From Gammaproteobacteria bacterium (GTDB lineage: Bacteria; Pseudomonadota; Gammaproteobacteria; UBA4575): a DNA stretch of 13,157 nt. The DNA is taken from positions 1 to 13,157 of the forward strand of contig JANQKJ010000141.1 of assembly GCA_028281205.1 (NCBI GenBank), given 5' to 3'. Of the stretch, positions 1 to 6,955 are shown in pieces. Numbering within the stretch: the stretch's first letter is position 1; every line of letters begins with the position of its first letter. A program made the position numbers and the translations under genes. The notes below the pieces were generated by a model. The model was not told the DNA's origin. It saw only the letters and a list, made by a program, of their open reading frames with translations, and made no database searches.

Positions 1-448
1 GTTTTTCCATTTGCGCATCTTTAAATGCTTTTCTGACAATTTCGGGAATGATTTGCGGTGCGCGTATCTGAGTACTATATTTTGAAATCGGTTCAAATAA
101 ATTAACTAGATCCAATACTTGATGGCTCTCTTTATGCATGCGTGTGGTTGCACCCTGACCTGCGATTGCCACAATGGGTGCACGATCCATATCCGCATCG
201 GCAAATCCAGTGATTAAGTTTGTTGCACCGGGACCTAGCGTTGCCAAACACACGCCGGCTTTTCCAGTAAGGCGCCCATAGACATCGGCCATAAAGGCGG
301 CACCTTGCTCATGGCGTGTAGTAATAAATTTGATCTTGCTATCTAATAAGGCATCCATTACATCCAGATTTTCTTCACCGGGTATACCAAAAATATACTC
401 AACCCCTTCATTTCCAAGACATTTAATAAATAGTTCAGATGCTTTCAT
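1..448 (-). CDS. Acetolactate synthase-type ThDP-dependent enzyme, N-terminal part (cut by window edge)
   Basis: This is the first 149 codons of a thiamine-diphosphate enzyme of the acetolactate synthase/pyruvate oxidase superfamily; the rest lies beyond the left edge. The N-terminal PYR domain is plain: the FGIPGEENLDVMDAL stretch at residues 20-34, then RHEQGAAFMADVYGR with Glu47 at the position of the glutamate that activates ThDP, then LATLGPGATN and APIVAIAGQ. The family condenses pyruvate-type 2-keto acids, and this N-terminus looks like the 'acetolactate synthase large subunit' group often seen outside ilv operons. The substrate-determining C-terminal domain is absent, so pyruvate oxidase- or glyoxylate carboligase-like activity is not excluded. 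The ATG at 448 has a GGAG ribosome-binding site (455-458) 6 nt upstream. The gene is divergent from amgK, and its leader carries an inverted repeat. Family call is firm; exact substrate is inferred. Confidence 0.88.
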   Translation of the reverse strand, partial: MKASELFIKCLGNEGVEYIFGIPGEENLDVMDALLDSKIKFITTRHEQGAAFMADVYGRLTGKAGVCLATLGPGATNLITGFADADMDRAPIVAIAGQGATTRMHKESHQVLDLVNLFEPISKYSTQIRAPQIIPEIVRKAFKDAQMEK

Positions 449-468
449 TAGTTTCTCCAAGCGTGCGG

Positions 469-485
469 GAATTTACGGTAAATTC
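469..485. promoter_or_regulatory. Operator-like inverted repeat in the leader of the ThDP enzyme gene
   Basis: Perfect dyad GAATTTAC-G-GTAAATTC with 8-bp arms around a single central base. It sits 20 bp upstream of the ThDP enzyme start codon, just beyond its ribosome-binding site. Its size and symmetry fit a site for a dimeric repressor, but no regulator gene is visible in the window. Function is inferred. Confidence 0.4.
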
Positions 486-498
486 TAGGTCAAACTGA

Positions 499-529
499 CT
501 TATAATTGACTAGTAGTACATATCGGCAA
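499..529 (-). promoter_or_regulatory. Weak candidate promoter for the ThDP enzyme gene
   Basis: Read on the minus strand, TTGCCG (524-529) and TATAAG (499-504) are separated by 19 bp. The -10 is close to consensus, but the -35 and the spacing are poor. Transcription would begin near 492 and run straight through the dyad at 469-485, the arrangement expected for repression. No equally good plus-strand promoter for amgK was found in 449-624. Confidence 0.25.
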
Positions 530-624
530 ATTTGTTATTTAATTAACCAAACGGCCTGATAAATCACTCAAAAACAAGCATTTTTCCACCCTAGCATATT
601 TTGCCTGCGAATATTTCAAACCAC

Positions 625-1605
625 ATGAATCATACGACCGATGAACGTGCCACATTATTACTTACCTGGATATGCCAACAATTCGACATTGTTGAGGACT
701 CTTTCGTCCCCGTTTCTGGAGATGCCAGCTTTCGTCGTTATTTTAGATTCACTGCTAAACATGCTTTTGGAATAGACAATGCTTGCGTAATTGCAGTAGA
801 TGCTCCTCCAAAATTCGAGAATAGTCAGCCATTCATAGATATCGCATCACTACTTAAAAATAATAATATTCCAGCACCTGAAATCTATAATGCTGATCTA
901 GACCGAGGCTTCTATTTACAACAAGATTTTGGAGATCAGTTACTACTTGATGCCTTAAATAAAAATACTGTAGATAACTTATACAAGCAGGCAATGGATG
1001 AAATTATTAATATGCAACATGTTGATAGTGCTAACTTGCCATTATACGACAACACACTACTGCAAAGAGAAATGAATTTATTTAGCGAATGGTATTTAAA
1101 CAAGCATTTAAATATATCTCTAAACAATGATGAAAGAAAAATTATTCTATCTTGCTTTAATTTACTTGAGCACAATGCACTTGAGCAACCTCAAGTATTT
1201 GTGCATAGAGATTATCATTCCAGAAACTTAATGCTGCTTGGTGACAATAGTTTAGGAATTATTGACTTCCAGGATGCAGTTAAAGGCGCAATCACATATG
1301 ACCTTGTTTCTCTGTTAAGGGATTGTTACATCGATTGGCCACAAAAAAATGTAGATAATTGGTTAAAATATTTCTATAAAAAACTTGATGGTAATTACTC
1401 GCTAGAAAAGTTTGCCCGCTGGTTTGATTTAATGGGCATTCAAAGACATTTAAAAGCCACGGGTATATTTTGTCGACTAAATTACCGTGATGGCAAACCG
1501 ACATATTTGAACGATATACCACGCACACTTAATTACATTGTCGATATTAGCAAGAAGTACCCAGAACTAAGCCAATTTAACCAATTAGTTCAAAAATTTT
1601 TATGA
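625..1605 (+). CDS. amgK: N-acetylmuramate/N-acetylglucosamine kinase AmgK
   Basis: An aminoglycoside-phosphotransferase-fold sugar kinase that phosphorylates the anomeric position of MurNAc (and GlcNAc) in the cytoplasm. It is the first step of the MurU salvage route, which bypasses de novo MurA/MurB synthesis. The N-terminus has VSGDASFRRYFR, typical of AmgK. The catalytic loop HRDYHSRN is near residues 194-201, and the metal-binding DFQDA is near 214-218. The product is 326 aa, close to known AmgK proteins. I chose the ATG at 625. A TTG at 601 in the same frame would add eight residues, and neither has a clear Shine-Dalgarno. The stop overlaps the murU start by four bases (ATGA), and that partnership is the strongest evidence for the specific name within a broad kinase family. 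Confidence 0.9.
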   Translation: MNHTTDERATLLLTWICQQFDIVEDSFVPVSGDASFRRYFRFTAKHAFGIDNACVIAVDAPPKFENSQPFIDIASLLKNNNIPAPEIYNADLDRGFYLQQDFGDQLLLDALNKNTVDNLYKQAMDEIINMQHVDSANLPLYDNTLLQREMNLFSEWYLNKHLNISLNNDERKIILSCFNLLEHNALEQPQVFVHRDYHSRNLMLLGDNSLGIIDFQDAVKGAITYDLVSLLRDCYIDWPQKNVDNWLKYFYKKLDGNYSLEKFARWFDLMGIQRHLKATGIFCRLNYRDGKPTYLNDIPRTLNYIVDISKKYPELSQFNQLVQKFL

Positions 1606-2264
1606 AAGCTATGATTCTTGCTGCAGGTCGAGGCAGCCGCTTGCACCCATTGACAGATAAGATTCCAAAACCTTTGGTTAAAGTAGGCAATAGCACTTTA
1701 ATTGAACATCATGTAAAAAAATGCGCTACTGCTGGTTTCGACTCTTTAATTATCAATACTGCCCACTTAGGCAATCAAATAAGGCAACACCTAGGCGATG
1801 GAAGCCGATTTGGTATACCTATCAGCTATTCTGATGAAGGCGAACAAGCACTAGAAACTGGAGGCGGGATTGCATACGCATTACCATTACTAGGTAAAGA
1901 GCCATTCTTGGCTATTAGCTCAGATATTTTTTGCGACATCCATTTCAATGCACAGCATAAACTCAAACACAATCATATACACTTAATCATGGTTAATAAC
2001 CCTCAGCACCATCCTAATGGAGACTTCAGTCCTGCTGAGATAAATTTAAAAAATACTCATGGAGAACGTTATACTTACAGCGGTATTGCTTATATCGACC
2101 CCAGTTTATTCAAGCATGAAAAAAGAACATTTCCTTTATTAGACATTATTAAACAGTGCATTGACAATAAATCTATTAGTGCAGAATTATATGAGGGCAT
2201 GTGGTTTGATGTAGGTACTGCCACACGACTACATGCTGCTAATAAGCATGCAATGCAGAAATAA
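1602..2264 (+). CDS. murU: N-acetylmuramate alpha-1-phosphate uridylyltransferase MurU
   Basis: A sugar nucleotidyltransferase that converts MurNAc-alpha-1-phosphate and UTP to UDP-MurNAc, completing the salvage begun by AmgK. The N-terminus has the nucleotide-binding signature LAAGRGSRLHPLTDKIPKPL (residues 6-25), with the G-x-G-x-R and Pro-Lys elements of the NTP_transferase family. SSDIFCD near 106-112 is the metal-binding Asp region, and WFDVGT near the C-terminus is the usual closing motif. At 220 aa the length is normal. Translation is coupled to amgK through the ATGA overlap. The last ~60 bp of the gene are repeated in tandem downstream, so the C-terminal 20 residues have diverged copies next to them. 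Without amgK beside it, a glucose-1-phosphate thymidylyltransferase-like label would be possible; the pair makes MurU very likely. Confidence 0.92.
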   Translation: MKAMILAAGRGSRLHPLTDKIPKPLVKVGNSTLIEHHVKKCATAGFDSLIINTAHLGNQIRQHLGDGSRFGIPISYSDEGEQALETGGGIAYALPLLGKEPFLAISSDIFCDIHFNAQHKLKHNHIHLIMVNNPQHHPNGDFSPAEINLKNTHGERYTYSGIAYIDPSLFKHEKRTFPLLDIIKQCIDNKSISAELYEGMWFDVGTATRLHAANKHAMQK

Positions 2265-2270
2265 TTTTTG

Positions 2271-2313
2271 CGTCATGACATGACGATTGACTTGCGCATA
2301 CTACCCATGCGCA
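2271..2313. repeat. Twin hairpins in the first repeat spacer
   Basis: Two perfect inverted repeats lie 7 bp apart: CGTCAT-GAC-ATGACG (2271-2285) and TGCGCAT-actaccc-ATGCGCA (2293-2313). A run of T (aatttttg) precedes them but no T-tract follows, so neither is a classical intrinsic terminator for murU. They may still act as terminators, RNA-stability elements or REP-like palindromes between the convergent murU and lipA. Confidence 0.6.
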
Positions 2314-2387
2314 CGTGTAGTTTGATGTAGGCACTGCTACACGACTGCATGCATGCTAATAAGCATGCAATACAGAAATAATTTTTG

Positions 2388-2430
2388 CGTCATAACATGA
2401 CGATTAACTTGCGCATACTACCCATGCGCA
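2388..2430. repeat. Twin hairpins in the second repeat spacer
   Basis: Second copy of the hairpin pair: CGTCAT-AAC-ATGACG (2388-2402) and TGCGCAT-actaccc-ATGCGCA (2410-2430). The differences from the first copy (G to A at the loop and at one base between the hairpins) fall outside the paired arms, so both stems are intact. Confidence 0.6.
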
Positions 2431-2499
2431 CGTGTGGCTTGATGTAGGCACTGCTAATCGATTACACGCAGCTAATAAGTATGTATTACAGAATTGATA

Positions 2500-3444
2500 T
2501 TAATGCCCAGACGCTTGCTGATCTGCATGATACGAAGAACGCACCATAGGTCCACTGGCAACATTTACAAATCCCATCGCCAATCCCTCATGTTTGAGTT
2601 GCTCAAATTCATCAGGAGTAACATAGCGCATCACTGGCAAATGGTACTTAGAAGGCTGCAAGTACTGACCTAAAGTTAACATATCACAATTATGTTTACG
2701 TAAGTCTTGCATTACTTCTCGCACTTCATCCAACTCTTCCCCAAGACCTAGCATAAGCCCAGACTTAGTTGGAATATAAGGGTTAATCTGCTTAAATTTT
2801 TGCAGAAGATTCAATGACCATTGATAGTCAGAACCAGGCCTAGCTTGCTTATACAACCTAGGCACAGTTTCCAAATTATGATTAAACACATCTGGTAGCT
2901 GTGGTTTTAATGCCGCCAATGCAGTATCCATACGACCACGGAAATCAGGCACTAACACTTCTATTTTAATTCCCGGATTTAGCTCTCGCACTTGTTCAAT
3001 ACATGCTTGAAAATGCCCCGCGCCGCCATCTTTCAAGTCATCACGATCAACCGAAGTAATCACTACATATCTTAACCGCATGGATTGTATTGTTTGCGCC
3101 AGTTTGTGTGGCTCGTTCTCGTCAGGAGGTAAAGGCCGACCATGTGCAACATCACAAAATGGACAACGCCGGGTGCACAAATCGCCCAGTATCATAAAAG
3201 TTGCAGTTCCATTCGCATAGCATTCATTCAAGTTTGGGCATGAAGCTTCTTCACATACAGTGTAAAGATCATGATCCTTAATGACTTTTCTTAACGCCGA
3301 AACTTTCTCAGAATTAGTAATTTTTATGCGTATCCACTCAGGTTTACGTAGAACACTTTCCGACGGAGTGATTTTTATTGGAATACGTGAAACTTTATCA
3401 GCACCACGCTGCTTATTAGTAGTTGGTTTATTGGTTACACTCAT
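2500..3444 (-). CDS. lipA: Lipoyl synthase LipA (radical SAM)
   Basis: A radical-SAM enzyme that inserts two sulfurs at C6 and C8 of protein-bound octanoyl groups to make the lipoyl cofactor of 2-oxoacid dehydrogenases and the glycine cleavage H protein. The auxiliary cluster motif has Cys64, Cys69 and Cys75 (CEEASCPNLNEC), and the radical-SAM cluster has Cys90, Cys94 and Cys97 (CTRRCPFC). The C-terminal RSSY (302-305), whose serine ligates the auxiliary cluster, is present. At 314 aa it is full length. It follows lipB with one intervening base, so the two are surely co-translated and act in sequence (LipB delivers octanoate, LipA sulfurates it). The 3' end meets the murU repeat array head-on. 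Confidence 0.98.
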   Translation of the reverse strand: MSVTNKPTTNKQRGADKVSRIPIKITPSESVLRKPEWIRIKITNSEKVSALRKVIKDHDLYTVCEEASCPNLNECYANGTATFMILGDLCTRRCPFCDVAHGRPLPPDENEPHKLAQTIQSMRLRYVVITSVDRDDLKDGGAGHFQACIEQVRELNPGIKIEVLVPDFRGRMDTALAALKPQLPDVFNHNLETVPRLYKQARPGSDYQWSLNLLQKFKQINPYIPTKSGLMLGLGEELDEVREVMQDLRKHNCDMLTLGQYLQPSKYHLPVMRYVTPDEFEQLKHEGLAMGFVNVASGPMVRSSYHADQQASGH

Positions 3445-3445
3445 G

Positions 3446-4063
3446 TCACGAGTAAAATTGTTTAAGCATTAATTCAGATAATGCTAACGCTACCTGATCA
3501 CGCGATGCTTGTATACCTAATTGTGTTAACTGTACAGCCTGCATACCCTCTAACCCACATGGATGTATATAACTAAAAGGCGTTAGATCCATATCAATAT
3601 TAATAGCCAAACCATGAAAGGCACAGCCATTGCGCACTCGCAAGCCTAGAGATGCTAATTTTTGATTATTAACATATACGCCTGGTGCATTTTCTATTCG
3701 ACTGCCAGTCACTGAAAACCTGGCCAAATAATCGATCACTATTTCTTCCAGTCCATGTACTAGCGACTTAACACCAATATGCAAACGCTTAATATCCATT
3801 AAACAATATACAATTAACTGCCCAGGCCCATGATAGGTAATATCACCGCCGCGATCAGAATGTATTAATGGAATATCTGTTGCCCGTAGCAAATTACTCT
3901 CATTACGATTACGCCCTATAGTAAAAACAGGATCATGCTCTACAAACCATATCTCATCAATCGTGTTCTCATTACGTTGGCAAGTAAATGCAAGCATGTC
4001 GGCGCATACTTTTTGATAATTGCGCTCTTGTATATTTTTAAAGACAGGTTGCAACTTGGTCAT
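3446..4063 (-). CDS. lipB: Octanoyl-[ACP]:protein N-octanoyltransferase LipB
   Basis: Transfers octanoate from acyl carrier protein to the lipoyl domains of target enzymes, supplying the LipA substrate. The family motif RGGDITYHGPGQ begins at residue 71. The catalytic dyad is visible as Lys135 (QKLASLGL) and Cys169 (IHPCGLEGM), the same numbering as in E. coli LipB. At 205 aa it is full length with no truncation. The ATG lies 4 nt after the stop of the preceding membrane protein gene, and its TGA is one base before the lipA ATG. The usual enterobacterial neighbours upstream (dacA, ybeD) are absent and replaced by small membrane protein genes. Confidence 0.97.
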   Translation of the reverse strand: MTKLQPVFKNIQERNYQKVCADMLAFTCQRNENTIDEIWFVEHDPVFTIGRNRNESNLLRATDIPLIHSDRGGDITYHGPGQLIVYCLMDIKRLHIGVKSLVHGLEEIVIDYLARFSVTGSRIENAPGVYVNNQKLASLGLRVRNGCAFHGLAINIDMDLTPFSYIHPCGLEGMQAVQLTQLGIQASRDQVALALSELMLKQFYS

Positions 4064-4067
4064 GCGA

Positions 4068-4673
4068 TTAATAATTATAAGATTTCTTATGTTCCATATT
4101 ATGCGCTATTAAATCTGCAAGAATTTTAATAACTGCTAAAGCAATCAAACCTGATTGAGTCACTCCAAAACTTTGTAAAACCATAGCACCTAATATAATA
4201 AACACATGTAATACAATAATTCTTTTATATGGCATAAACATCACATCTGACACAGAAAGCCGCTTATACTCACCACGTAAATAATAATTACTCAAAAGAG
4301 AGAATGCATGACTAATAATTAGTGCTAATAACGCCCATTTCAAACCATTAGCAAGAATCATCATTGGCACTTGCTCAAGTGAATTACCCTTACCACCAAA
4401 CAAGTCAACTAAAAATACGCCATGCACCAAGCAGAACAAACCATAGTGCACCGAAAAGAATGCAGTCGTAAATATTCTCTTGAAAAAGCCCTGTGCATCA
4501 GCACATGTCAACATTTTTACAGCATTAAAAATACCTATTACGATATTCTCTAACCAGTAAAGTAAAACGACTGGAAACAGTTCCCAAGAAAAAAACAATA
4601 CACCAATAATTGGAACAAGATTTCCAACTATTAACGCAACAGATGATAAATTTAATCTTAACAAGCCACACAA
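4068..4673 (-). CDS. DUF6498-like integral membrane protein
   Basis: A 201-aa polytopic membrane protein of unknown function. Hydrophobic segments lie roughly at residues 8-25, 30-50, 65-85, 104-123 and 148-185. The motifs WELFPVVLLYWLENIVIG (residues 31-48) and FFSVHYGLFCLVHG (72-85) resemble a bacterial family I know as DUF6498, in which the WLEN and HYG-HG residues are conserved; this assignment is from memory of the pattern. The start is a TTG at 4673, because an in-frame stop (that of the upstream gene) lies only 12 nt before it and no ATG or GTG is available. There is no good Shine-Dalgarno, so translational coupling to the upstream gene is likely. It sits directly before lipB in a close-packed run; a link to lipoate biology is not established. 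Confidence 0.65.
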   Translation of the reverse strand: MCGLLRLNLSSVALIVGNLVPIIGVLFFSWELFPVVLLYWLENIVIGIFNAVKMLTCADAQGFFKRIFTTAFFSVHYGLFCLVHGVFLVDLFGGKGNSLEQVPMMILANGLKWALLALIISHAFSLLSNYYLRGEYKRLSVSDVMFMPYKRIIVLHVFIILGAMVLQSFGVTQSGLIALAVIKILADLIAHNMEHKKSYNY

Positions 4674-4685
4674 AACAGGTGGTAT

Positions 4686-4973
4686 TTACAGCGGCCAAAA
4701 AGCGATCCCTTTGACTAGGAAAGTAATCGCTGACAACCCACATAAGGCAGTTACAATTAGCCTTATCCAGGTAAATCCGGAATCAAATATTTGTTTTGCA
4801 GATATATAAGCACCAATTGCAGTAACAAAAAAAGCAAACTCACATATTATCAACAATGTCAAAAGCGGCAATCGTGTAATATTAGCATCGTTCACTTGGC
4901 CACCAAATGAGACCACCAACATTAATGTCATGCCTAAAAATAAAGCAATATATGGAAAATTATATTTGCTCAT
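4686..4973 (-). CDS. Small three-TM membrane protein of unknown function
   Basis: A 95-aa protein not recognised as a known family. Three hydrophobic segments are visible at about residues 7-24, 35-58 and 67-92, separated by short polar stretches, so it is probably an inner-membrane protein without catalytic motifs. The ATG at 4973 lies 13 nt after the stop of the SIMPL gene, and its own stop is 12 nt before the next gene, so it is kept inside a compact operon. That placement and the absence of in-frame disruption are the main reasons to take it as real. Confidence 0.6.
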   Translation of the reverse strand: MSKYNFPYIALFLGMTLMLVVSFGGQVNDANITRLPLLTLLIICEFAFFVTAIGAYISAKQIFDSGFTWIRLIVTALCGLSAITFLVKGIAFWPL

Positions 4974-4986
4974 AGATTAGTGAAAT

Positions 4987-5706
4987 TTAATCGGATAGAT
5001 AATATTGTACAGTTGACACTACTCGAACGCGTTTTATATGCGGATTATTTTTATCACGCGAACTAATACTGAATTGCCCCTGAGATGCTTGTTTAATTTT
5101 ACCTAAAGTGCTTTCAGAATCTTTAGCAAATTTCTCAGCCACTTCACGCGCTTTACGAGTTGCTTCCTCGATCATTTCAGGTTTAACATCATTCAGACGA
5201 GTAAATATATACTCTGTTTGATACTGATAGCCGCCACCTGTGAATACAATACCTTGTTTACCCAGCTCAGACAGCTTACTCATTACACTACGTGTCGCTT
5301 CAATATTATTTGAATATACTGTTACCGTCTGAACTGCGGAGTAACGATATTGTGGTGCAGCGCCACCCCCATATTGCTGTGCAGTTTTATCCGTAATAGC
5401 TGGTGCAGAAAATGATATTTCTTGTGCTTTGATTGTATTACTTTCAAGGAATGTTTTTATCTTATATGTATAGTCATCGATCCTTCGATACAGACGCTCC
5501 AAATCATTATCAGCTAAAGCAAACTCAATCGGCCAAATAACGATATCTGCAGGATACTCACGTTCCGACAAACCTTTCACAGTGACACTACGGTCGTATT
5601 GTTTAAAATCTATCGCTGCTGTCGCAAGAAAATATCCCAGTGTAGACAAACCTAGAAAAATAAACACACCCAAAATAAATGCGCTAGATTTGCTATTCAC
5701 TTGCAT
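4987..5706 (-). CDS. SIMPL domain (DUF541) membrane-anchored protein
   Basis: A 239-aa protein with one N-terminal membrane segment (about residues 9-30) followed by a large soluble domain, predicted to face the periplasm. The soluble part has the SIMPL/DUF541 pattern: VTVKGLSEREYPADIVIWPI near 41-60, a YRYSAVQTVTVYS strand near 121-133, and the long helix EEATRKAREVAEKFAKDS. Family members are oligomeric periplasmic or outer-membrane-associated proteins linked to stress responses; the biochemical role is unclear. The start is supported by an AGGAGA ribosome-binding site (5714-5719) 7 nt upstream. The gene follows rluE by 32 nt on the same strand. Confidence 0.85.
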   Translation of the reverse strand: MQVNSKSSAFILGVFIFLGLSTLGYFLATAAIDFKQYDRSVTVKGLSEREYPADIVIWPIEFALADNDLERLYRRIDDYTYKIKTFLESNTIKAQEISFSAPAITDKTAQQYGGGAAPQYRYSAVQTVTVYSNNIEATRSVMSKLSELGKQGIVFTGGGYQYQTEYIFTRLNDVKPEMIEEATRKAREVAEKFAKDSESTLGKIKQASQGQFSISSRDKNNPHIKRVRVVSTVQYYLSD

Positions 5707-5738
5707 AAAGCTCTCTCCTATTTTCTGCTTATTCGAAA

Positions 5739-6287
5739 TTATAGTGAAATATCACCTTCAAGTATTCTACTTTCACCGGGCTGCAAATCTGCTAATTGCC
5801 ATTCCCCAATGCGGTGACGTATCAGCCTCAACGTTGGATGTCCGACTGCAGCCGTCATACGCCGAACTTGGCGATTTTTTCCTTCATGGATAATCACTTC
5901 CAACCACTGTGTAGGCACAGTCTTGCGGAATCTTACTGGCGGGGTTCTCGGCCATAAATTATCTGGCGACGAAATACGCGACACGCGTGCTGGCTTTGTC
6001 ATGCCATCCTTAAGCTTCACGCCGCGTTCAAGTTGGACTACAGACTGGTCACTCACCTCACCCTCAACTTGCACCCAGTAATACTTCGCGATCTTTTTTT
6101 TCGGGTGCGAAATTTTATTCTGCAATTCTCCACTATTTGTTAGTAATAATAACCCTTCACTATCCTTATCTAATCGGCCAGCAGCATAAACGTCTTTAAT
6201 CTTTATATACTCAGCCAGAGTCTCACGCCTCTCACTATCAGTGAACTGGCTAAGTACATTGTATGGCTTGTTAAAAACTATCAGCAT
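5739..6287 (-). CDS. rluE: 23S rRNA pseudouridine(2457) synthase RluE
   Basis: An RsuA-family pseudouridine synthase. The catalytic motif is AAGRLDKDSEGLLLL with Asp40 as the nucleophile. Opening LIVFNKPYNVLSQFTD, the WPRTPPVRFRKTVPTQWLE segment and NRQVRRMTAAVGHPTLRLIR are close to E. coli RluE, which modifies U2457 of 23S rRNA. At 182 aa it lacks the basic N-terminal extension of the E. coli enzyme and begins directly at the catalytic domain; this family has no N-terminal S4 domain. The ATG at 6287 is the only sensible start, and the ribosome-binding site is weak. It heads the tight six-gene run ending in lipA. Confidence 0.92.
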   Translation of the reverse strand: MLIVFNKPYNVLSQFTDSERRETLAEYIKIKDVYAAGRLDKDSEGLLLLTNSGELQNKISHPKKKIAKYYWVQVEGEVSDQSVVQLERGVKLKDGMTKPARVSRISSPDNLWPRTPPVRFRKTVPTQWLEVIIHEGKNRQVRRMTAAVGHPTLRLIRHRIGEWQLADLQPGESRILEGDISL

Positions 6288-6339
6288 AGCTCATGATCAG
6301 CACAATGGTTTAAAAATTAATTTTAAAATATTGAATATA

Positions 6340-6930
6340 CTATGCACTAATACTTACCGCTCTTCTTCTATAAATCATCATTGCTATAAGTAAAATACAT
6401 GATGTTGATATTGACGCAGGGAAGAGTACTGTGGCAACAGAATAATGTTCCAGGGCTAATACGACCAGAAAGTCACGCAGCGCAAAAATAGCGAAAAACA
6501 ATATTGGCTCGCTGAATGGCATTATATAAATTTTACGCACTGTAGGCGCAAAAGCCATCAAATCTATACTGGTTAGGATAACTACTGTCCATACTGGGTC
6601 TGAGGTAACATACCACAATGGCAGTGACATTATAGCTAATATAAAAAATATCCAGTCACTACGTGTAATTGTAATATCCACCCGTTTAATAAAAGCAAGC
6701 ATAGCGATTAGTACGGTCACACATCCCGACACACCAGTTGACCACGCACCAACACCTGCACCTTCACTCCATTGGGCAAAAAATACAGTTAAGGTAGTGA
6801 TACTCCATATCGCCCATGAAAACACATGTGGTTTAACGCTGCCTTTTAATATTGAAACGATATAAGGTATAAACGCAATAAAAGTTAGCGCAATGGCAAT
6901 CGTGGCAAATACTTCTTTATGCAAAATCAT
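6340..6930 (-). CDS. Seven-TM PQ-loop-like membrane protein
   Basis: A 196-aa integral membrane protein with seven hydrophobic segments at about residues 8-27, 36-53, 58-83, 93-110, 112-132, 139-157 and 165-187. By eye the first three and last three segments look related: AFIPYIVSILKG...FSWAIW in the first half and AFAPTVRKIYIMP...LFFAIF in the second, each with a proline in the first helix of the triple. That 3+1+3 layout and the proline position recall SWEET/PQ-loop transporters, although the glutamine of the PQ pair is Tyr or Thr here. Transported solute is unknown. It lies 25 nt after a periplasmic protein gene and 52 nt before rluE. No clear ribosome-binding site precedes the ATG. Confidence 0.6.
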   Translation of the reverse strand: MILHKEVFATIAIALTFIAFIPYIVSILKGSVKPHVFSWAIWSITTLTVFFAQWSEGAGVGAWSTGVSGCVTVLIAMLAFIKRVDITITRSDWIFFILAIMSLPLWYVTSDPVWTVVILTSIDLMAFAPTVRKIYIMPFSEPILFFAIFALRDFLVVLALEHYSVATVLFPASISTSCILLIAMMIYRRRAVSISA

Positions 6931-6955
6931 TTGTATAAATGTTAAATGCCAAAAA

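Larger units (their letters stand above)
2201..2494. repeat. Tandem repeat of the murU 3' end plus spacer (2.5 copies, 116/117-bp unit)
   Basis: Copy 1 is 2201-2316 and holds the real end of murU from the Trp of WFDVGT to the stop, followed by a spacer. Copy 2 is 2317-2433, with about seven substitutions and one inserted base relative to copy 1. Copy 3 is 2434-2494, contains only the coding-like half, and is about 80% identical to copy 1. Copy 3 stays open in the murU frame and would read W-L-D-V-G-T-A-N-R-L-H-A-A-N-K-Y-V-L-Q-N-stop. Copy 2 is broken by its extra base and would stop after LHAC. The array ends five bases before the lipA stop codon. Copies were aligned by eye. Together with the hairpins it accounts for the whole 235-bp gap between murU and lipA. 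Confidence 0.9.

Noticed and set aside
936..1175. Minus-strand reading frame of 79 codons inside amgK
   Set aside because: Low-complexity, Ser/Leu/Ile-rich translation antisense to a conserved kinase; no promoter or homology signal.
2201..2494. CRISPR-like array
   Set aside because: Units are 116/117 bp and repeat end to end with no unique spacers; part of the unit is the coding end of murU, and no cas gene is present.
2434..2494. A separate gene or pseudogene after murU
   Set aside because: Only about 20 codons, matching the murU end, with no start codon or upstream domain; better described as a repeat copy.
6313..6324. AAAATTAATTTT palindrome upstream of rluE
   Set aside because: A short, purely A/T palindrome is expected by chance in AT-rich intergenic DNA; no other support for a regulatory site.
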